Positions 22,404 to 34,120 of a stretch of DNA of 64,000 bases are shown here, piece after piece (the stretch's first letter is position 1; each line of letters starts with the position of its first letter). Made by a program: the position numbers and the translations under genes. The notes below the pieces were generated by a model, which saw only the letters and a program-made list of their open reading frames with translations, was not told the DNA's origin and did not search any database. This DNA is from Apium graveolens (lineage: Eukaryota > Streptophyta > Magnoliopsida > Apiales > Apiaceae). The DNA is taken from the NCBI RefSeq assembly GCF_009905375.1, contig NC_133647.1, positions 3,285,847 through 3,349,846 on the forward strand. The letters are read 5' to 3'.

Positions 22404-24833
22404 GAAAGGTGAGAAGAAACCTGGAGAGAGGATTCGTCTGTTCTGGAGAATAGCTTCTACCAGGTTATATAGAGCCACTAGTAAGTATGCCACCCATGAT
22501 TATCTTGTGGAGTGAGCTAGATGGATTTTAAAGGAGTTTGAGAAGATTGGAGATCGAGAGTTTTCTTCGAATTAGATGATGGTGTTATGACCATACGTGA
22601 TACATATAATAATAATGTGATATGATAGTAGCCGATCTTGTTTTATAAAATAGATTTGATGATTATTGGATAGACCTGTTATACTTAGCAATCGTAAGAG
22701 ATGATGATAGGAGTGTTACCAGTATGGAAGACTAGAAGTGAAGTTACGAATAAGATAATATGCAACGATAACTGAAGTTTTTATCGACCAATAAAGGCAA
22801 AATAGACCCAATAAGGGGTAGAAGATATATGGAAATAAGTGGGCTCTTATCTGACTATTTCCCTAATTGGATACCTTGCGGTAGTTGAGAAAGCCGATAA
22901 CCAACTCATATAGTAATGACGACCAGGTGTATGATTTTCAAAATTTTAAACCAGTTTTCAAAAGAGACTTTCCAAACAATTTTTTTTCTAAAAAGTCCTT
23001 TAAACAAAGAAAGTTTTAGAAACCTGGTTGTCAAACCACTACTGGAGTTTCTTGTTTGTCATAAGATTCAGATTATCCAGAAAAATACTTGTTCTAGAAT
23101 TAGTATGGTTAATTTAGGTGGTCAAGTAGACTCGCTATTACGAAGAAGTTTCGATTGTTCTCAATAGAGGAATGCAAATTTTGTTTGATAATGTTAATAA
23201 TAGACTCAGCGTGCAGAGAAACTATTCATCAAATCTCTGAGACTATTAGAGTTTAATGAATAAGTTGATTTAAAAGAAGCCTGAGCATGATCGAAGGAGT
23301 TTGATCAAATTTCCAGACTTTTCTAAAGGAAAAATATTATTAACAAAAGAATCGATATGTTGGATGATCAGTAGCAAAAGAGAAATTTGAAGTTATGATT
23401 GTAAATCTCGTAAGCTTGCAAACAGGGTCGAATTATAAAAATATTGAACATGGAAGCGCGACGCTAAAGGTACAAGACGTAATAAGTAGGAATCTATTAT
23501 AATGATCAATTTATGAAGGCATTTCAGAGAACTTTCTGAAGTTAATATATGACTCGGAATGGAATATTGATTGAACCAGCATTGAAGCTGTAAATAGATG
23601 AAATATGGATGACGACCAATGATATCATTATTTTCTATAAAACTATATATTATTGTGAATCTTGAATAAAGTATGAACTTCTTTCATAATCAACTCTATG
23701 AGGTAATAAGAAAATCGTTGTATTCCTTTTAAAATCATTTTCCCCCTCAAGTCTTGTTTTCTTATTGAGACAGGCAGTGCTATAGTGTGACTCTTTGTCA
23801 AAATAACGAAGAGTCTGGTGGGACGCCACCAAATCATGTGCTGTATGCCAAATAGTATGAAAGACTGGCCATTTTGAGTACAAATATGGTTGTCTCACTC
23901 ATACTTAAATCATCATTCATTCTTTATTCTTCATTTATGATTTATTAATTTATGGATCCTTCCGATTGTTTCCTTGCACTATATATTCTTTACAAAAGGT
24001 TTCCAATCAGAATCATATATACAAATTTCCTTCTTGTGTAAGGTCTATTCTTTGAGTGTTTTAAAAGGAAATGAAATGATTCCGTGTAGCAGATAAAGTT
24101 ACATGTTGAGTATGGATAATTACAAGCCAATAAATGGTGGACATTTACGGCAAAGGAGAATCATTATGCCAATAACGTGGTTGTTACGAGGACATTAAAT
24201 CAGAGGCGGAAATCTGTATACATGATACGTTTCAAGTCTGAGATTTTGGCGTGAATTGGAGTAGTTAGCGAATCGTATGAGGTAAATTAACCGTAGAAAT
24301 CAGAAAGTAAAGCTGCATATTCCAGATAAGGCAAATGATTGATTGTACAACATAAGCGAATAAAGAAATTTTTAATAATAACCGGACAATCGATTAATAT
24401 ATTATGAAGGTACCTCAATAATGTGGGAAATACTTGTCATGAAGATTCAAGATCGAAGAAATTCTAGTTACGAATAAAATTCAAGGGTGTTCTTCAAGGA
24501 ATGGTTGGCTTTTTCAACTTAAGTAAATGAGTCATGGTAGATTTGATGCTCAAAACTGAGCCAGTGAAGGAAGTTCAGTATAAAAAGACATAAGTGGAGA
24601 TGAGGATATGGTGATTCAACTACAAATATTTTTAAGAAGTAATGCTTTAAAACTAATTGAATTCTTTCACAATATTATGATAGTGTTGGTTGAGACCATG
24701 TGTTGGTTATCAGAAATTGAACAAGTTAACTAATAAGAACAAATGTATATCGTAAAGGATAGATAAATTGTTAATTAGAGAGCTTGAATTGAAACATGAA
24801 CTAGAAGAATTCTAGGATAATTTAAAATTATAC
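22404..24833 (+). other. Decayed interior of Tekay-like element 2
   Basis: 2.4 kb without a credible gene. The first 150 bases are a mutated continuation of the pre-gag ORF. Around 23290-23340 a KFPDFSKGK-like reading recalls the gag tail of the complete element (KFPNFTKGK), but no zinc knuckle or RT can be followed. It is interrupted at 24833 by the complete Tekay element. Confidence 0.4.
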
Positions 24834-27800
24834 TGTGGCGCCCTCCAAACCCGGGTCAGAAATTTGGGGTCCACACACACATACCTTATTTATAACCTGC
24901 TTATAACAATAATAAAGATAATAATAATATGCAGTGACCCTACTTACCAACTACCATGGACCGCAACAGGTTAAAATATGCACACAAGCCAAACACATCT
25001 ACTTATATTACAAACCGTTCAAATCCCAACTAACCAAACTCAGAACTGAGTATTAAACATTATTACAAACTCTTACAAACTTAAAATTATTCCAAAAGAA
25101 GCCTACTAGCTCAACTCGATCAACCTGAACCCCTAGCTCTCGTGCTGGACTGGGGATCCTCGGTACTAACCGGTTCCTTCTTAACTGGAAAATATCATAA
25201 ACAACATCACACAAATGAGCTAACTAGCTCAGCAAGTCACAATGACAAAACTGAGAATAATGATAATCAGGGATATATGGTTATGATATCAAGTGAACAA
25301 TGGATTACGATTTAGAATTGGATATTATATTTTCATTTTAAAAACCAAGGTTAGGCTGCTGATCAGTCACACATTAACCCCGAGCAGAGCACACAACACT
25401 GCTCTAACTACTGGATCCAAGGCACACATTGGTCTAACTTGACCATTATATGGTCTGACCACGAATCTGGTCCACAATTTTATAAAAACAATCCAATTCT
25501 ACCAGAATAACAGAATAAGCAGTAATAAATAATAAACAGGATCATTAACAACGTTGGACGTTCAATAATGAAAATGGTTTCAATCTGTGTAAAGATCAAT
25601 ATGGCATTTCCAAAGCTTGGCTGTTAGGTAGTTAGAATTGGATAACAAAGGAATCAACATTTCAGGTTCCAAGGATTCGGTCTTTCAAAGCATAAGATAC
25701 AATGGTTTGAATGTGTAAGCAATCTGGTTCAGTGTTTAATATTTAGTTTGTATGTATTTGTGGAGTAGTATCGTATATTTGAGGTTCGTATTTGGGTATA
25801 CAACAATCAATGGTCTAGAAAGAATCAGGTTTACGGCTCAAGATCAATAACTGAAATCAAGGTTTAGGGTTCAATGCTTCAAAGCACTTGCAATATAAAA
25901 CAGGAATATCAATTACTATAATATCTCGAGAAAGTTCAGAACACTTGCCTGGTACTAGCTTACTACACTGCACTTGCTCTCAATCACCACTGTCTTACTC
26001 CTTGACTATCTGTTTCCCTTTCCTACGCCTTGCCTCTTCTGCTCACATATCATAAGCATCTATCAATATTTAACTCATACGATTCTATTCGACACATACT
26101 TCTATCTACCCTTCGTTCCACCCAAATCCGATTAACGGATTGAAAGATACGTAATAAACAAGTAAATATCGAATATACAGACCGACAGTAAACCAACAAG
26201 TCACATATAACACATAGCACATCATATAATCAATAATACATCATTTATAAATAAATCTTGGGTCATAAACAAGCTTTCTGGTATTTAAAATGCTTTTTAA
26301 AAAATTTTTCAGAATTAAAATGAGTCGTTAAATCAATTTTGGAGTAATAAACAGGGTTCAGTTGGCCGATTTTGGCTTTGAAATAATTTTATAATAATTA
26401 TCGAGCCTTGGAAATAATTTAGAATAATATTTTAAAGTTCGAAACTATTTTTCAGAATTTTTAAATCATTTTTAGATAATTAAATCTAATTAAATAATTA
26501 ATTAAAATCAATTAATAATTAATTAAATCATTTAATCAATTAATTTTCGAATTAATTGACCAATTAATCAATTAAAAATTAGCTGAAATTAATTAACTAA
26601 TTAATTCAGATTTATTTTTGAATTAAAAATAATTTTTTTGGAATTACAATAATAATTCTTAGAATTTTCAGAAATTAAAAACGAATTTCTATAATAAAAT
26701 AAATAGGAAATATGATTTTTGAATATTTTTAAAACAGGAATCCTAAATTTGCAAGTTCTGGAAAGTTCAGGGACTGAACTTCATCGTTTTCAAAACAAGA
26801 GGGGTTAAGTTCAATTTTGCACCCCCGTCGCCGGAAAAACATCCTGTCTCGCCGGAGATGATGTTCCCGGAATCCTCATACATTCACAAGCTCCAGATTT
26901 AATCTACAATTCACTAGGAATCTAACCATACCATTCAATCACACAGACAACCCCTGAATAGGCCGGAAAATGGTCGAGAAGTTCGCCGGTTTCCGGTGAA
27001 CTCAACGTAACTTTAAAATCACAACTCCCTTTGATTCAGACATCCTCTGTTAACGAACTATATACTAATCGATTGCAAATTTCATAAGGAATACAACCCA
27101 CTATAAATCAACAGCTAATAACCCCTAAATCAAAAACCCCCAAATTTCAATTGAAAACATTCATACGGGTTATAAACCCTAATTTCAAAATTCGAAAATC
27201 AAACTCAATTTTGAACATGTTATTGAACTCCAAATCAGTTATATAATATATCAAAATCATCAGGAAAACAAGCTCTACAACATGTAAGCATCAAATCATA
27301 CAAACAATCATCCGAACAAAAATTCATATTTTTAATAAAATTAATTCGAAAATAAATAAAAATATAGAAAATAAACCTTGATTTCTGCAGGTGTATGGAT
27401 CACAGAATCTGTTAGAGCTCTTCAAAACCTTTAGATTGGTTACTCGAGCTTTCCAAACTGAATTTAATAACATCTCCAAAAGCTTGTTTGATTCTCGAAA
27501 GATTATATGAATATAAGGTTTTTCTCTGGAAAATTATATAATTATCTGTCTGCAAATAATTTTGATATGAAATAAAATACGGTAAAGGCTATTTATAATT
27601 ACGGAAAATTAGTATCCCGTTGGATCATTCCGGATATAAAACGGTACGTTTATTTATAAAAACTGATCCAAACGGTATCGATTTTCGGGATAATTATCCA
27701 AATCAGTACAATTTGTACTGCGGTCTTGGTCTCAGCGCCTGTTTACACGTACTACGAGGTGATAATTGGGATAGATTAATAAAAAGCTCCCGTTTATCGA

Positions 27801-28277
27801 AAATATGAGTTTTATTGATTTACCGAAATAAATATTGTATCGAAAATATTGCGCCGGGACCCGCGCAGGACAAATCATACACCGGATCGAAAAAGTCGAA
27901 ACATGGAATATGCTCAAAATATTACAATTAGTTTAGGAAGGAGTTCTCGGAAGAGTTTCGGGTTCCAAAAACGTAACAACGGATGACGTCGGTTGGTTCC
28001 CGTTTTTATAAAATAGATTTTAAATACTCGGAAAAAGATTTTATAAATTTCATATGATCCTTATAAATCCATAAATCAACATAAAAATAATTAGGAAGAT
28101 ATGACAATTATCTATATTTTATTTTGGATATATAAAAATCAAAATACTCAATTAATAATATTTTTAAACATCCAAACATATTTAACACTTTACAAATAAT
28201 TCACAGAATAGATACGAAACACATATAATAATTATTTATTAGAAAAAATAATTACACGATATATCTTGGATATTACA
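24834..28277 (-). repeat. 3' LTR of Tekay-like element 1
   Basis: 3444 bp. In plus coordinates it begins TGTGGCGCCCTCCAAACCCG and ends GGATATTACA. It is preceded in element sense by the PPT at 28278-28295. Confidence 0.93.
27588..27598 (-). promoter_or_regulatory. LTR TATA box (3' LTR)
   Basis: TATAAATAGCC on the minus strand, about 680 bp from the LTR start. The same position is found in the 5' LTR. Confidence 0.5.
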
Positions 28278-28295
28278 TCCTTCCCCCTTAAAAGG
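28278..28295 (-). other. Polypurine tract of Tekay-like element 1
   Basis: On the minus strand CCTTTTAAGGGGGAAGGA lies directly before the 3' LTR, the usual plus-strand priming site. Confidence 0.85.
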
Positions 28296-28314
28296 ATGCT
28301 GTCCTCAGAATCTC

Positions 28315-28800
28315 CTAAGAAAATAAATGAGGATACTTTTCTCTCATATCACTTTCTAACTCCCAGGTTGACTCTTCAACCTTTGGGTTTCTCCATAACA
28401 CTCTTACTAGCTTTACCACTTTATTCCTCAATACCTTCTCTCTTTCCTCTAGAATCTCTATTGGACTCTCTACATATGACAAATCTTCCTGAAGCTCTAT
28501 TGGCTCATATTCTATTACATGCCTGGAGTCTGGATTATACTTCTTAAGCATTGATACGTGAAAAACATTGTGAATGTGCTCCATGTGCGGAGGTAACGCC
28601 AACTCGTAAGCTACTTTTCCAACGTGCTTTAGAATCTCAAAAGGTCCGACATATCTTGGGCTCAGCTTTCCTTTCTTTCCAAATCTCGTTAGTCCTTTCC
28701 ATGGTGATACTTTCAGTAATATAAAGCTTCCTTCTTCAAATTCCATGTCTTTCCTTGACTGGTCTGCATATTTCCTTTGACGGTCTTGTGCTGCTATCAA
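28315..28800 (-). pseudogene. C-terminal integrase tail with chromodomain-like motif, out of frame with pol
   Basis: 161 codons. They begin in the integrase GPY/F region ([16 protein letters not shown]..., LSPRYVGPFEIL) and end with the Tekay-type chromodomain residues YVESPIEILEE, VLWRNPKVEESTWE and MREKYPHLF. Such tails guide integration toward particular chromatin in chromoviruses. It continues the pol ORF ending at 28736 but is in another frame. The junction is a run of seven T at about 28801-28807 (A7 on the coding strand); one A fewer would put the two in register. The overlap of the two ORFs (28736-28800) is a by-product of this shift. Confidence 0.85.
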
Positions 28801-31291
28801 TCTTTTTTTGGATTACTTCAACAACTTTCTTTGTCTGCTGCACCAATTCAGGTCCAAGTATTTTGCGTTCTCCTACTTCGTCCCAATACACTGGAGATCT
28901 ACACTTGCGTCCATAAAGGGCTTCATAAGGTGGCATCCCAATACTGGCGTGATAACTGTTGTTATAAGCAAACTCTATGAGAGGTAAATGCTCGTCCCAA
29001 CTTCCTTTGAAATCAATAGTACAAACACGTAACATGTCCTCGATTGTTTGGATCGTTCTTTCACTTTGGCCGTCCGTCTGGGGCTGATAAGCCGTACTCA
29101 TATTCAATTTTGTTCCCAAATATTCTTGAAAACTTTTCCAAAATCTTGAATTAAATCTTGGGTCTCGATCAGATACGATAGACACAGGAACTCCATGATG
29201 AACTACAATTTCCTTCAGGTACATATAGACCAACTTGTCGAGTGAAAATCTTTCATTTATAGGGAGAAAATGAGCTGACTTGGTAAGTCTGTCCACTATA
29301 ACCCAAATGGCATCATGATTAGCTCTTGTCCTTGGTAATCTAACTATGAAATCCATGGCAATATGTTCCCACTTCCACTCTGGAATCTCCAATGGCTGTA
29401 GTAATCCACTTGGTCTCTGATGTTCTGCTTTAACTCTCTGACATGTATAACATTTGCTAACCCATTCCGTAATTTCCCTTTTCATGTCTGGCCACCAATA
29501 ATTCTCTTTTAAATCTCTGTACATCTTGGTACTTCCTGGATGGATTGAATACCTTGAATTATGAGCTTCCTGTAGAATTTCATTCTTTAGCTCCGTCACC
29601 GGTGGAATCCAAATTCTTGAAGAAAACCTCAGAATACCTTGATCATCCTTCTGCGTGCACAATTCCTCACCTACTAAATGATTTATATCTTGATCCATTA
29701 CATTTTCCTGACATTTCTTTATCTTTTCTAACAATTCCGGCTGGAAAGTCATACTATACACTTTCACTTCCTCAGGCTTGCAAACTCTAATCTCCAATTC
29801 CAGTTTCTGAAATTCCTTATATATCTCTTCAGGTACTGATAACACATTTAATTTTTCCTTCCGACTCAACGCGTCTGCTACAACGTTCGCTTTACCAGAG
29901 TGATAATTAATCGAGCAATCGTAATCCTTGATCAATTCTAACCATCTCCTTTGCCTCATATTAAGTTCTTTTTGTGTGAATATATATTTCAAACTTTTAT
30001 GATCTGTGTAAATCTCGCACTTTTCTCCATACAGATAATGTCTCCAAATTTTCAAAGTTAAAACTATGGCTGCTAGCTCCAAATCATGAGTAGGATATTT
30101 CTGTTCGTGTGGTTTCAATTGCTTTGACGCATACGAAATCACCTTATTGTGCTGCATTAGAACACATCCTAGTCCCTTGTGAGAAGCATCGCTATAAATT
30201 ACGAAATTCCCTTGATCGTCTGGAAGTGACAAAACAGGTGCTGTGATTAATCGTTGCTTTAGTTTCTGAAAACTTTCTTCGCACTTGTCATTCCATAAAA
30301 ACTTTTCATTCTTCCATGTAAGCTTTGTCAATGGTGTTGCAATCCTTGAAAATTTTTGAACGAATCGATGATAATATCCGGCTAATCCCAATAAACTTCT
30401 TACCTCGGTGGGTGTTCTCGGTCTTTCCCAATTTGCAATTGCCTCGATCTTTGGTGGGTCCACTTTGATCCATTCGTTACTAACTATGTGTCCTAAGGAC
30501 TGAACCTCCTGTAACCAAAACTCACACTTCGTGAATTTAGCATATAATTTCTTTTTCCTCAAAATCTCCAAAGCTGTTCTCAAATGTTCCGCATGATCCT
30601 CTTCCGTTTTTAAATAAATTAAAATATTGTCTATAAACACAATAACGAACTTGTCCAAATACTCCTTGAAAATTCTATTCATCAGATCCATAAACGCTGC
30701 CGGGGCATTGGTCAATCCAAAAGACATTACTAAAAACTCGTAATGCCCATACCTTATTCTGAAAGCTATCTTTGGTATATCTTCTGGCTTGATCTTCAGT
30801 TGATGATATCCTGATCTCAAATCAATCTTGGAGAAATAGTTGGCTCCCTTCAGTTGATCAAACAGATCATCAATTCTAGGTAACGGATACTTGTTCTTGA
30901 TTGTAAGCTTGTTGAGCTCCCTATAGTCGATACACAGTCTCATGCTTCCATCTTTCTTCTTGACAAATAATACTGGGGCTCCCCACGGGGATACACTGGG
31001 TCTGATTACTCCTTTCTCTAACAGCTCTTGCAATTGCTTCGCTAGCTCTTTCATCTCAACGGGCGCCATCCTATACATGGCCTTGGATACTGGTTCTGTT
31101 CCAGGTGCTAAGTCGATTGCAAACTCAATTTCTCTATCTGGAGGAAGTCCTGGTAACTCGTCGGGAAACACGTCTGGAAATTCATTCACTACTGGAATAT
31201 CTTCAAGTTTTGCTGGCTCCTGACTTCTATCAATCACATATGCTACGAAATGCTCGCATCCTTGCCATAATAACTTCTTGGCTTGAATCAT
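28736..31291 (-). CDS. pol: Pol: RT, RNase H and integrase of Tekay-like element 1 (catalytic RT residue lost)
   Basis: 851 codons in one open frame. RT occupies about residues 95-270 with [10 protein letters not shown] (Asp157) and [10 protein letters not shown]. The catalytic pair, normally FIDD, is FIDN (Asn222), so polymerase activity should be lost. RNase H follows from about 363 (VIYSDAS, Asp368; YTDHKSL; ADALSR). Integrase starts near 570 with a zinc-binding HHCC set (His577, His584, Cys614, Cys617) and the catalytic core Asp647 (MDFIV), Asp708 (VSDRDPRF) and Glu744 (GQSERTIQ), all present. The ATG at 31291 is only the first Met after an in-frame TGA near 31329; in the family protease and pol are one polyprotein. 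The last 22 or so residues are frame-shifted junk. Confidence 0.9.
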   Translation of the reverse strand: MIQAKKLLWQGCEHFVAYVIDRSQEPAKLEDIPVVNEFPDVFPDELPGLPPDREIEFAIDLAPGTEPVSKAMYRMAPVEMKELAKQLQELLEKGVIRPSVSPWGAPVLFVKKKDGSMRLCIDYRELNKLTIKNKYPLPRIDDLFDQLKGANYFSKIDLRSGYHQLKIKPEDIPKIAFRIRYGHYEFLVMSFGLTNAPAAFMDLMNRIFKEYLDKFVIVFIDNILIYLKTEEDHAEHLRTALEILRKKKLYAKFTKCEFWLQEVQSLGHIVSNEWIKVDPPKIEAIANWERPRTPTEVRSLLGLAGYYHRFVQKFSRIATPLTKLTWKNEKFLWNDKCEESFQKLKQRLITAPVLSLPDDQGNFVIYSDASHKGLGCVLMQHNKVISYASKQLKPHEQKYPTHDLELAAIVLTLKIWRHYLYGEKCEIYTDHKSLKYIFTQKELNMRQRRWLELIKDYDCSINYHSGKANVVADALSRKEKLNVLSVPEEIYKEFQKLELEIRVCKPEEVKVYSMTFQPELLEKIKKCQENVMDQDINHLVGEELCTQKDDQGILRFSSRIWIPPVTELKNEILQEAHNSRYSIHPGSTKMYRDLKENYWWPDMKREITEWVSKCYTCQRVKAEHQRPSGLLQPLEIPEWKWEHIAMDFIVRLPRTRANHDAIWVIVDRLTKSAHFLPINERFSLDKLVYMYLKEIVVHHGVPVSIVSDRDPRFNSRFWKSFQEYLGTKLNMSTAYQPQTDGQSERTIQTIEDMLRVCTIDFKGSWDEHLPLIEFAYNNSYHASIGMPPYEALYGRKCRSPVYWDEVGERKILGPELVQQTKKVVEVIQKKIDSSTRPSKEICRPVKERHGI

Positions 31292-31500
31292 TGTTAAGAA
31301 CTTCCTTACTTGCTTCTGGCCCTTGAACGTTACTATTCATTCGTCTAGCGTTTTCACCATTACCTTCTTATTTCGACAATCTATCTGGGCATCGTGCTTA
31401 GATAACCAATCCATTACTAAGATAACATCAAATTCTCTTAACTTAAATGGTATCAAATCTACACAAAATTTACTACCAGAAATCTCAATCTCACAACTCC
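31292..31500 (-). pseudogene. Protease C-terminal part, frameshifted and stopped
   Basis: On the minus strand a frame shifted relative to the upstream ORF reads CEIEISGSKFCVDLIPF, then VILVMDWLSKHDAQIDC, the usual C-terminal half of a Ty3 protease. It leads to a TGA (about 31327-31329) before [16 protein letters not shown] joins the pol frame. So there is one frameshift near 31500 and one nonsense codon. Confidence 0.7.
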
Positions 31501-32046
31501 CATAAACTTATTAACAGATACTCGTTCTTGATTTGCCAATTCCACAGTCATTATTTCATTTAAATACTCAACTGGACAATTTAACTTACTAACAAAATCT
31601 TGTGAAACAAACGATCGAGTTGCTCCCGAATCTAATAACACTTTGGCACATAAAGAATTCACATTAAGCGTACCTGCCACGACATCCGTATCTTGGATAG
31701 CTTCCTTCACAGACATGTCAAAAACTCTAGCCCTTGGAATCTCATTTACTGCTGGGGTAGATCCCATAATCCTCAATGCATTACTGACTGGGGCTAGTGT
31801 CTTGCAATCCCTAGCTATATGTCCTGGTTTCCCATATTTAAAACACGTAAATCCAATGGTTGGAACCTTCACTGCTGGATTCCGGATAGGCTGATCCTTA
31901 ATTGCTGGCTCTCTTGCTGGCTGATTTCGGCACTCCCTTGAATAGTGCCCTTTCTGATTGCACTTGAAACAAACTACATTCAACTTATTACAAACTCCCC
32001 CATGCTTCTTCTCACATACTTGACAATCTGGAAAAGTTAATCTCAA
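31459..32046 (-). pseudogene. Zinc knuckles and protease N-terminal part of Tekay-like element 1
   Basis: A 195-codon open stretch directly after the amber codon that ends gag, in the same frame. The listed start is a TTG, not an ATG, so this is no independent gene. It shows CFKCNQKGHYSRECRNQ, a normal CCHC knuckle, then CFKYGKPGHIARDC, where the second Cys is Tyr. LLDSGATRSFVS is the protease active site with the catalytic Asp kept. After about residue 180 the frame is lost (see 31292-31500). Confidence 0.8.
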
Positions 32047-32961
32047 CTAATTTGGCTGATTCGCATTAACTGGACGGTTGCCCTGGCTTCCGTCGCTTGC
32101 ATTTTGTCTCCTGAGGTTAAAATTCCTCCCTGGCTGAAACTTGCCCTTCGTAAAATTTGGAAACTTCCCTGGTTGTGACTGACCCTCATTCCCTTCAAAT
32201 TTCCTTTTCTTGCTTTCCTTCTCCTTCTGTGACATCTCACTCTCTGTCTCTGCGATCATAGCCTTCTGTACCACTCCTGCATAGGTATCCAATTCAAAAA
32301 TGGCTACCTTCCCTCTGATCCATGGTTTCAAACCTTGCTGGAATCTTTTAGCCTTCTTTCTATCAGTATCCACATACGACGACACATACCTTGACAATTT
32401 CTCAAACTTACTCTCATAATCTGCCATCGACGTATTCCCTTGCTTTAATTCTAAAAACTTCAGCTCCATCTGATCTTGGACAAACTGAGGAAAATACTTT
32501 TCTAAAAACAATTCCTTAAACCTCTCCCAAGTAATAACATCTGTACCTTCCAATGTCTTCACCATCTCCCACCAATAGGTGGCCTCATTCTTCAAATAGT
32601 AACTTGCAAACTCAACCTTTGGTACTTCCTTTACTTTCACTAAGGAAAATGCCTTCTCTATTTCCTTTAACCAAACATTTGCTTCAATCGGCTCTAGGGA
32701 TCCCTTGAATTCTGGTGGGTTTATTGCCTGAAAAGTTTTGAAAGTTACCTGGGGATTGGTCTGTCTTTGTTGTTGTTGTGCCATATGAACTGTTTGTTGG
32801 GTCAAAATTTGGAGAATCTGGGCTATTACTGGGTCTATGGGTCCTGGGTTCACATTCAGATTTGTATCATCTTGGTTGTTATTGTTATTGTTGTTGGTTT
32901 CTTCATTATGGGTGTTGGTGCGGGTATTTCTTCTTGGAGGCATTTTTCTGTAAAGAAGCAA
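32047..32961 (-). CDS. gag: Gag (capsid part) of Tekay-like element 1, ended by an in-frame amber
   Basis: 304 codons. An Asn-rich N-terminus (MPPRRNTRTN from the second Met, then an N run) precedes the Ty3 retrotransposon gag domain (FKGSLEPIEANVWLKEIEKA, WWEMVKTLEG, MELKFLELKQGNTSMADYE, RFQQGLKPWIRGKV) and a basic stretch. It forms the particle shell. A TAG at 32047-32049 ends it before the zinc knuckles. Coding resumes in the same frame immediately after, so the codon looks like a point mutation rather than a designed gag-pol stop, because the RNA-binding knuckles would be cut off. Either of two nearby Met codons may start it. Confidence 0.9.
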   Translation of the reverse strand: MLLYRKMPPRRNTRTNTHNEETNNNNNNNQDDTNLNVNPGPIDPVIAQILQILTQQTVHMAQQQQRQTNPQVTFKTFQAINPPEFKGSLEPIEANVWLKEIEKAFSLVKVKEVPKVEFASYYLKNEATYWWEMVKTLEGTDVITWERFKELFLEKYFPQFVQDQMELKFLELKQGNTSMADYESKFEKLSRYVSSYVDTDRKKAKRFQQGLKPWIRGKVAIFELDTYAGVVQKAMIAETESEMSQKEKESKKRKFEGNEGQSQPGKFPNFTKGKFQPGRNFNLRRQNASDGSQGNRPVNANQPN

Positions 32962-33403
32962 ACAACTTATTTAGCTTTTAAATCAAATTCTTTGCATAAA
33001 AGAAAAGTTTTGTAAAACAGAAATATTTCTTTTTGAAAACAGTTATAACTAAGTAAATTGCATGCTTCTTTACCGAATATAAACAGTTATGAAAAACAGG
33101 GTATATGGTATCACAAGGGTATAACTGGTACAATAAATAAGGTAAAGTAAAACAAGTGCAGTAAAATGAATGACAATACTGGAAAGGAAAAGGTGCTGAT
33201 ATATATAGATCAAAAGTTTTAGGTAGTACAAGCGTAAAAACGATTTAAAAGTAAAAGTAAAAGGGTACAATAACCTACTCACTAGTCAGCATAGCTAGTC
33301 TATAAATATAGCTCTAAAGTCTACTAATACACACTACACACTACTGTACATACTACACAAATATAACAACATTGCTCAGCATCTCTATCTCTGGATCTCT
33401 GAC
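32962..33403 (-). other. Spacer between pre-gag ORF and gag
   Basis: About 440 bp, AT-rich, with no credible coding sequence. It acts as the leader immediately upstream of gag. Confidence 0.5.
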
Positions 33404-33922
33404 TCAACTCCAAGGAAACTCTGGTCCTGCCAGCCTCTCAAAGTCCTCCATCACCTCAGTAGCCCAGCCCATCAGTGTATCAAGGCCTCTGCCAGGTAGT
33501 GTAGCTCCATGTAGCCTAGCCTCAAGAACCCTCCGTGTCACATGAATCTCCTCTCGAAGCTCCCTCACACCACGATCAACATCAGTAGTCCTAATGATAT
33601 GCTGTAGCTCTCTGATTTGGGCCAACAAGGAATCACGCTCCAATAGAAGAGCCTCATACCGGTAGTAAGGAACCGGGGGCAATGTAGATTGGAATGGGGC
33701 ACTCACAACTGAATGCCCAGTAGAATCTGAATCAGCTGGTGGGGTTCCTCTGATAGGTGGCCTCATGCCTGGGGGTGGAATGGCCTACAGTGGTACGGGC
33801 TGCAACACAGGTGGAGGTAGAATAGCCAACACTGGTAGAACAATTGGACGTGGGTCTGAAGATGGTCCTCCAACCGAAGGCTCTGAGTGATCAGCTAATA
33901 CGGGGATGAAAGAGTCGGCCAT
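33404..33922 (-). pseudogene. Pre-gag accessory ORF of Tekay-like element 1
   Basis: 172 codons from an ATG at 33920-33922, interrupted only by one TAG at 33785-33787. The N-terminus is FIPVLADHSEPSVGGPS and is followed by a Pro-rich stretch (ILPPPVLQPVPL, AIPPPG). The second half is charged and probably helical or coiled coil (YEALLLERDSLLAQIRELQH, VRELREEIHVTRRVLEARLH) and ends EDFERLAGPEFPWS. It lies between PBS and gag, in gag orientation. A homologous ORF in the same place occurs in Tekay-like element 2 (22062). Such an ORF is not part of the standard Tekay layout I know. Function unknown; a gag-associated structural or RNA-binding role is only a guess. Confidence 0.6.
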
Positions 33923-34104
33923 CGCTGCTATCTGAAATCATATCGCAATATAAGAATCTCGAACTATAACGCGAATCATACTAATACCTGTTATACCGAA
34001 GCACTCAACCTCTCGACGTTCTATCTTTCTATTCCTTACTTCAAATCCTAACCCTCTACCCATTCCCGTCAACCTAGGCTTGTGTCAGTGACTTATAACC
34101 TGTA

Positions 34105-34116
34105 GCTCTGATACCA
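34105..34116 (-). other. Primer-binding site, Tekay-like element 1
   Basis: On the minus strand TGGTATCAGAGC, the complement of the initiator-Met tRNA 3' end, four bases inside the 5' LTR. Confidence 0.9.
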
Positions 34117-34120
34117 AACC

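Noticed and set aside
30942..31326. Plus-strand ORFs of 70-93 codons over the pol region
   Set aside because: Antisense shadows of the strongly conserved minus-strand pol; composition is that of the complementary strand.
31459..32046. Separate zinc-finger gene
   Set aside because: It starts with TTG right after an amber codon in the gag frame; it is the continuation of gag-protease.
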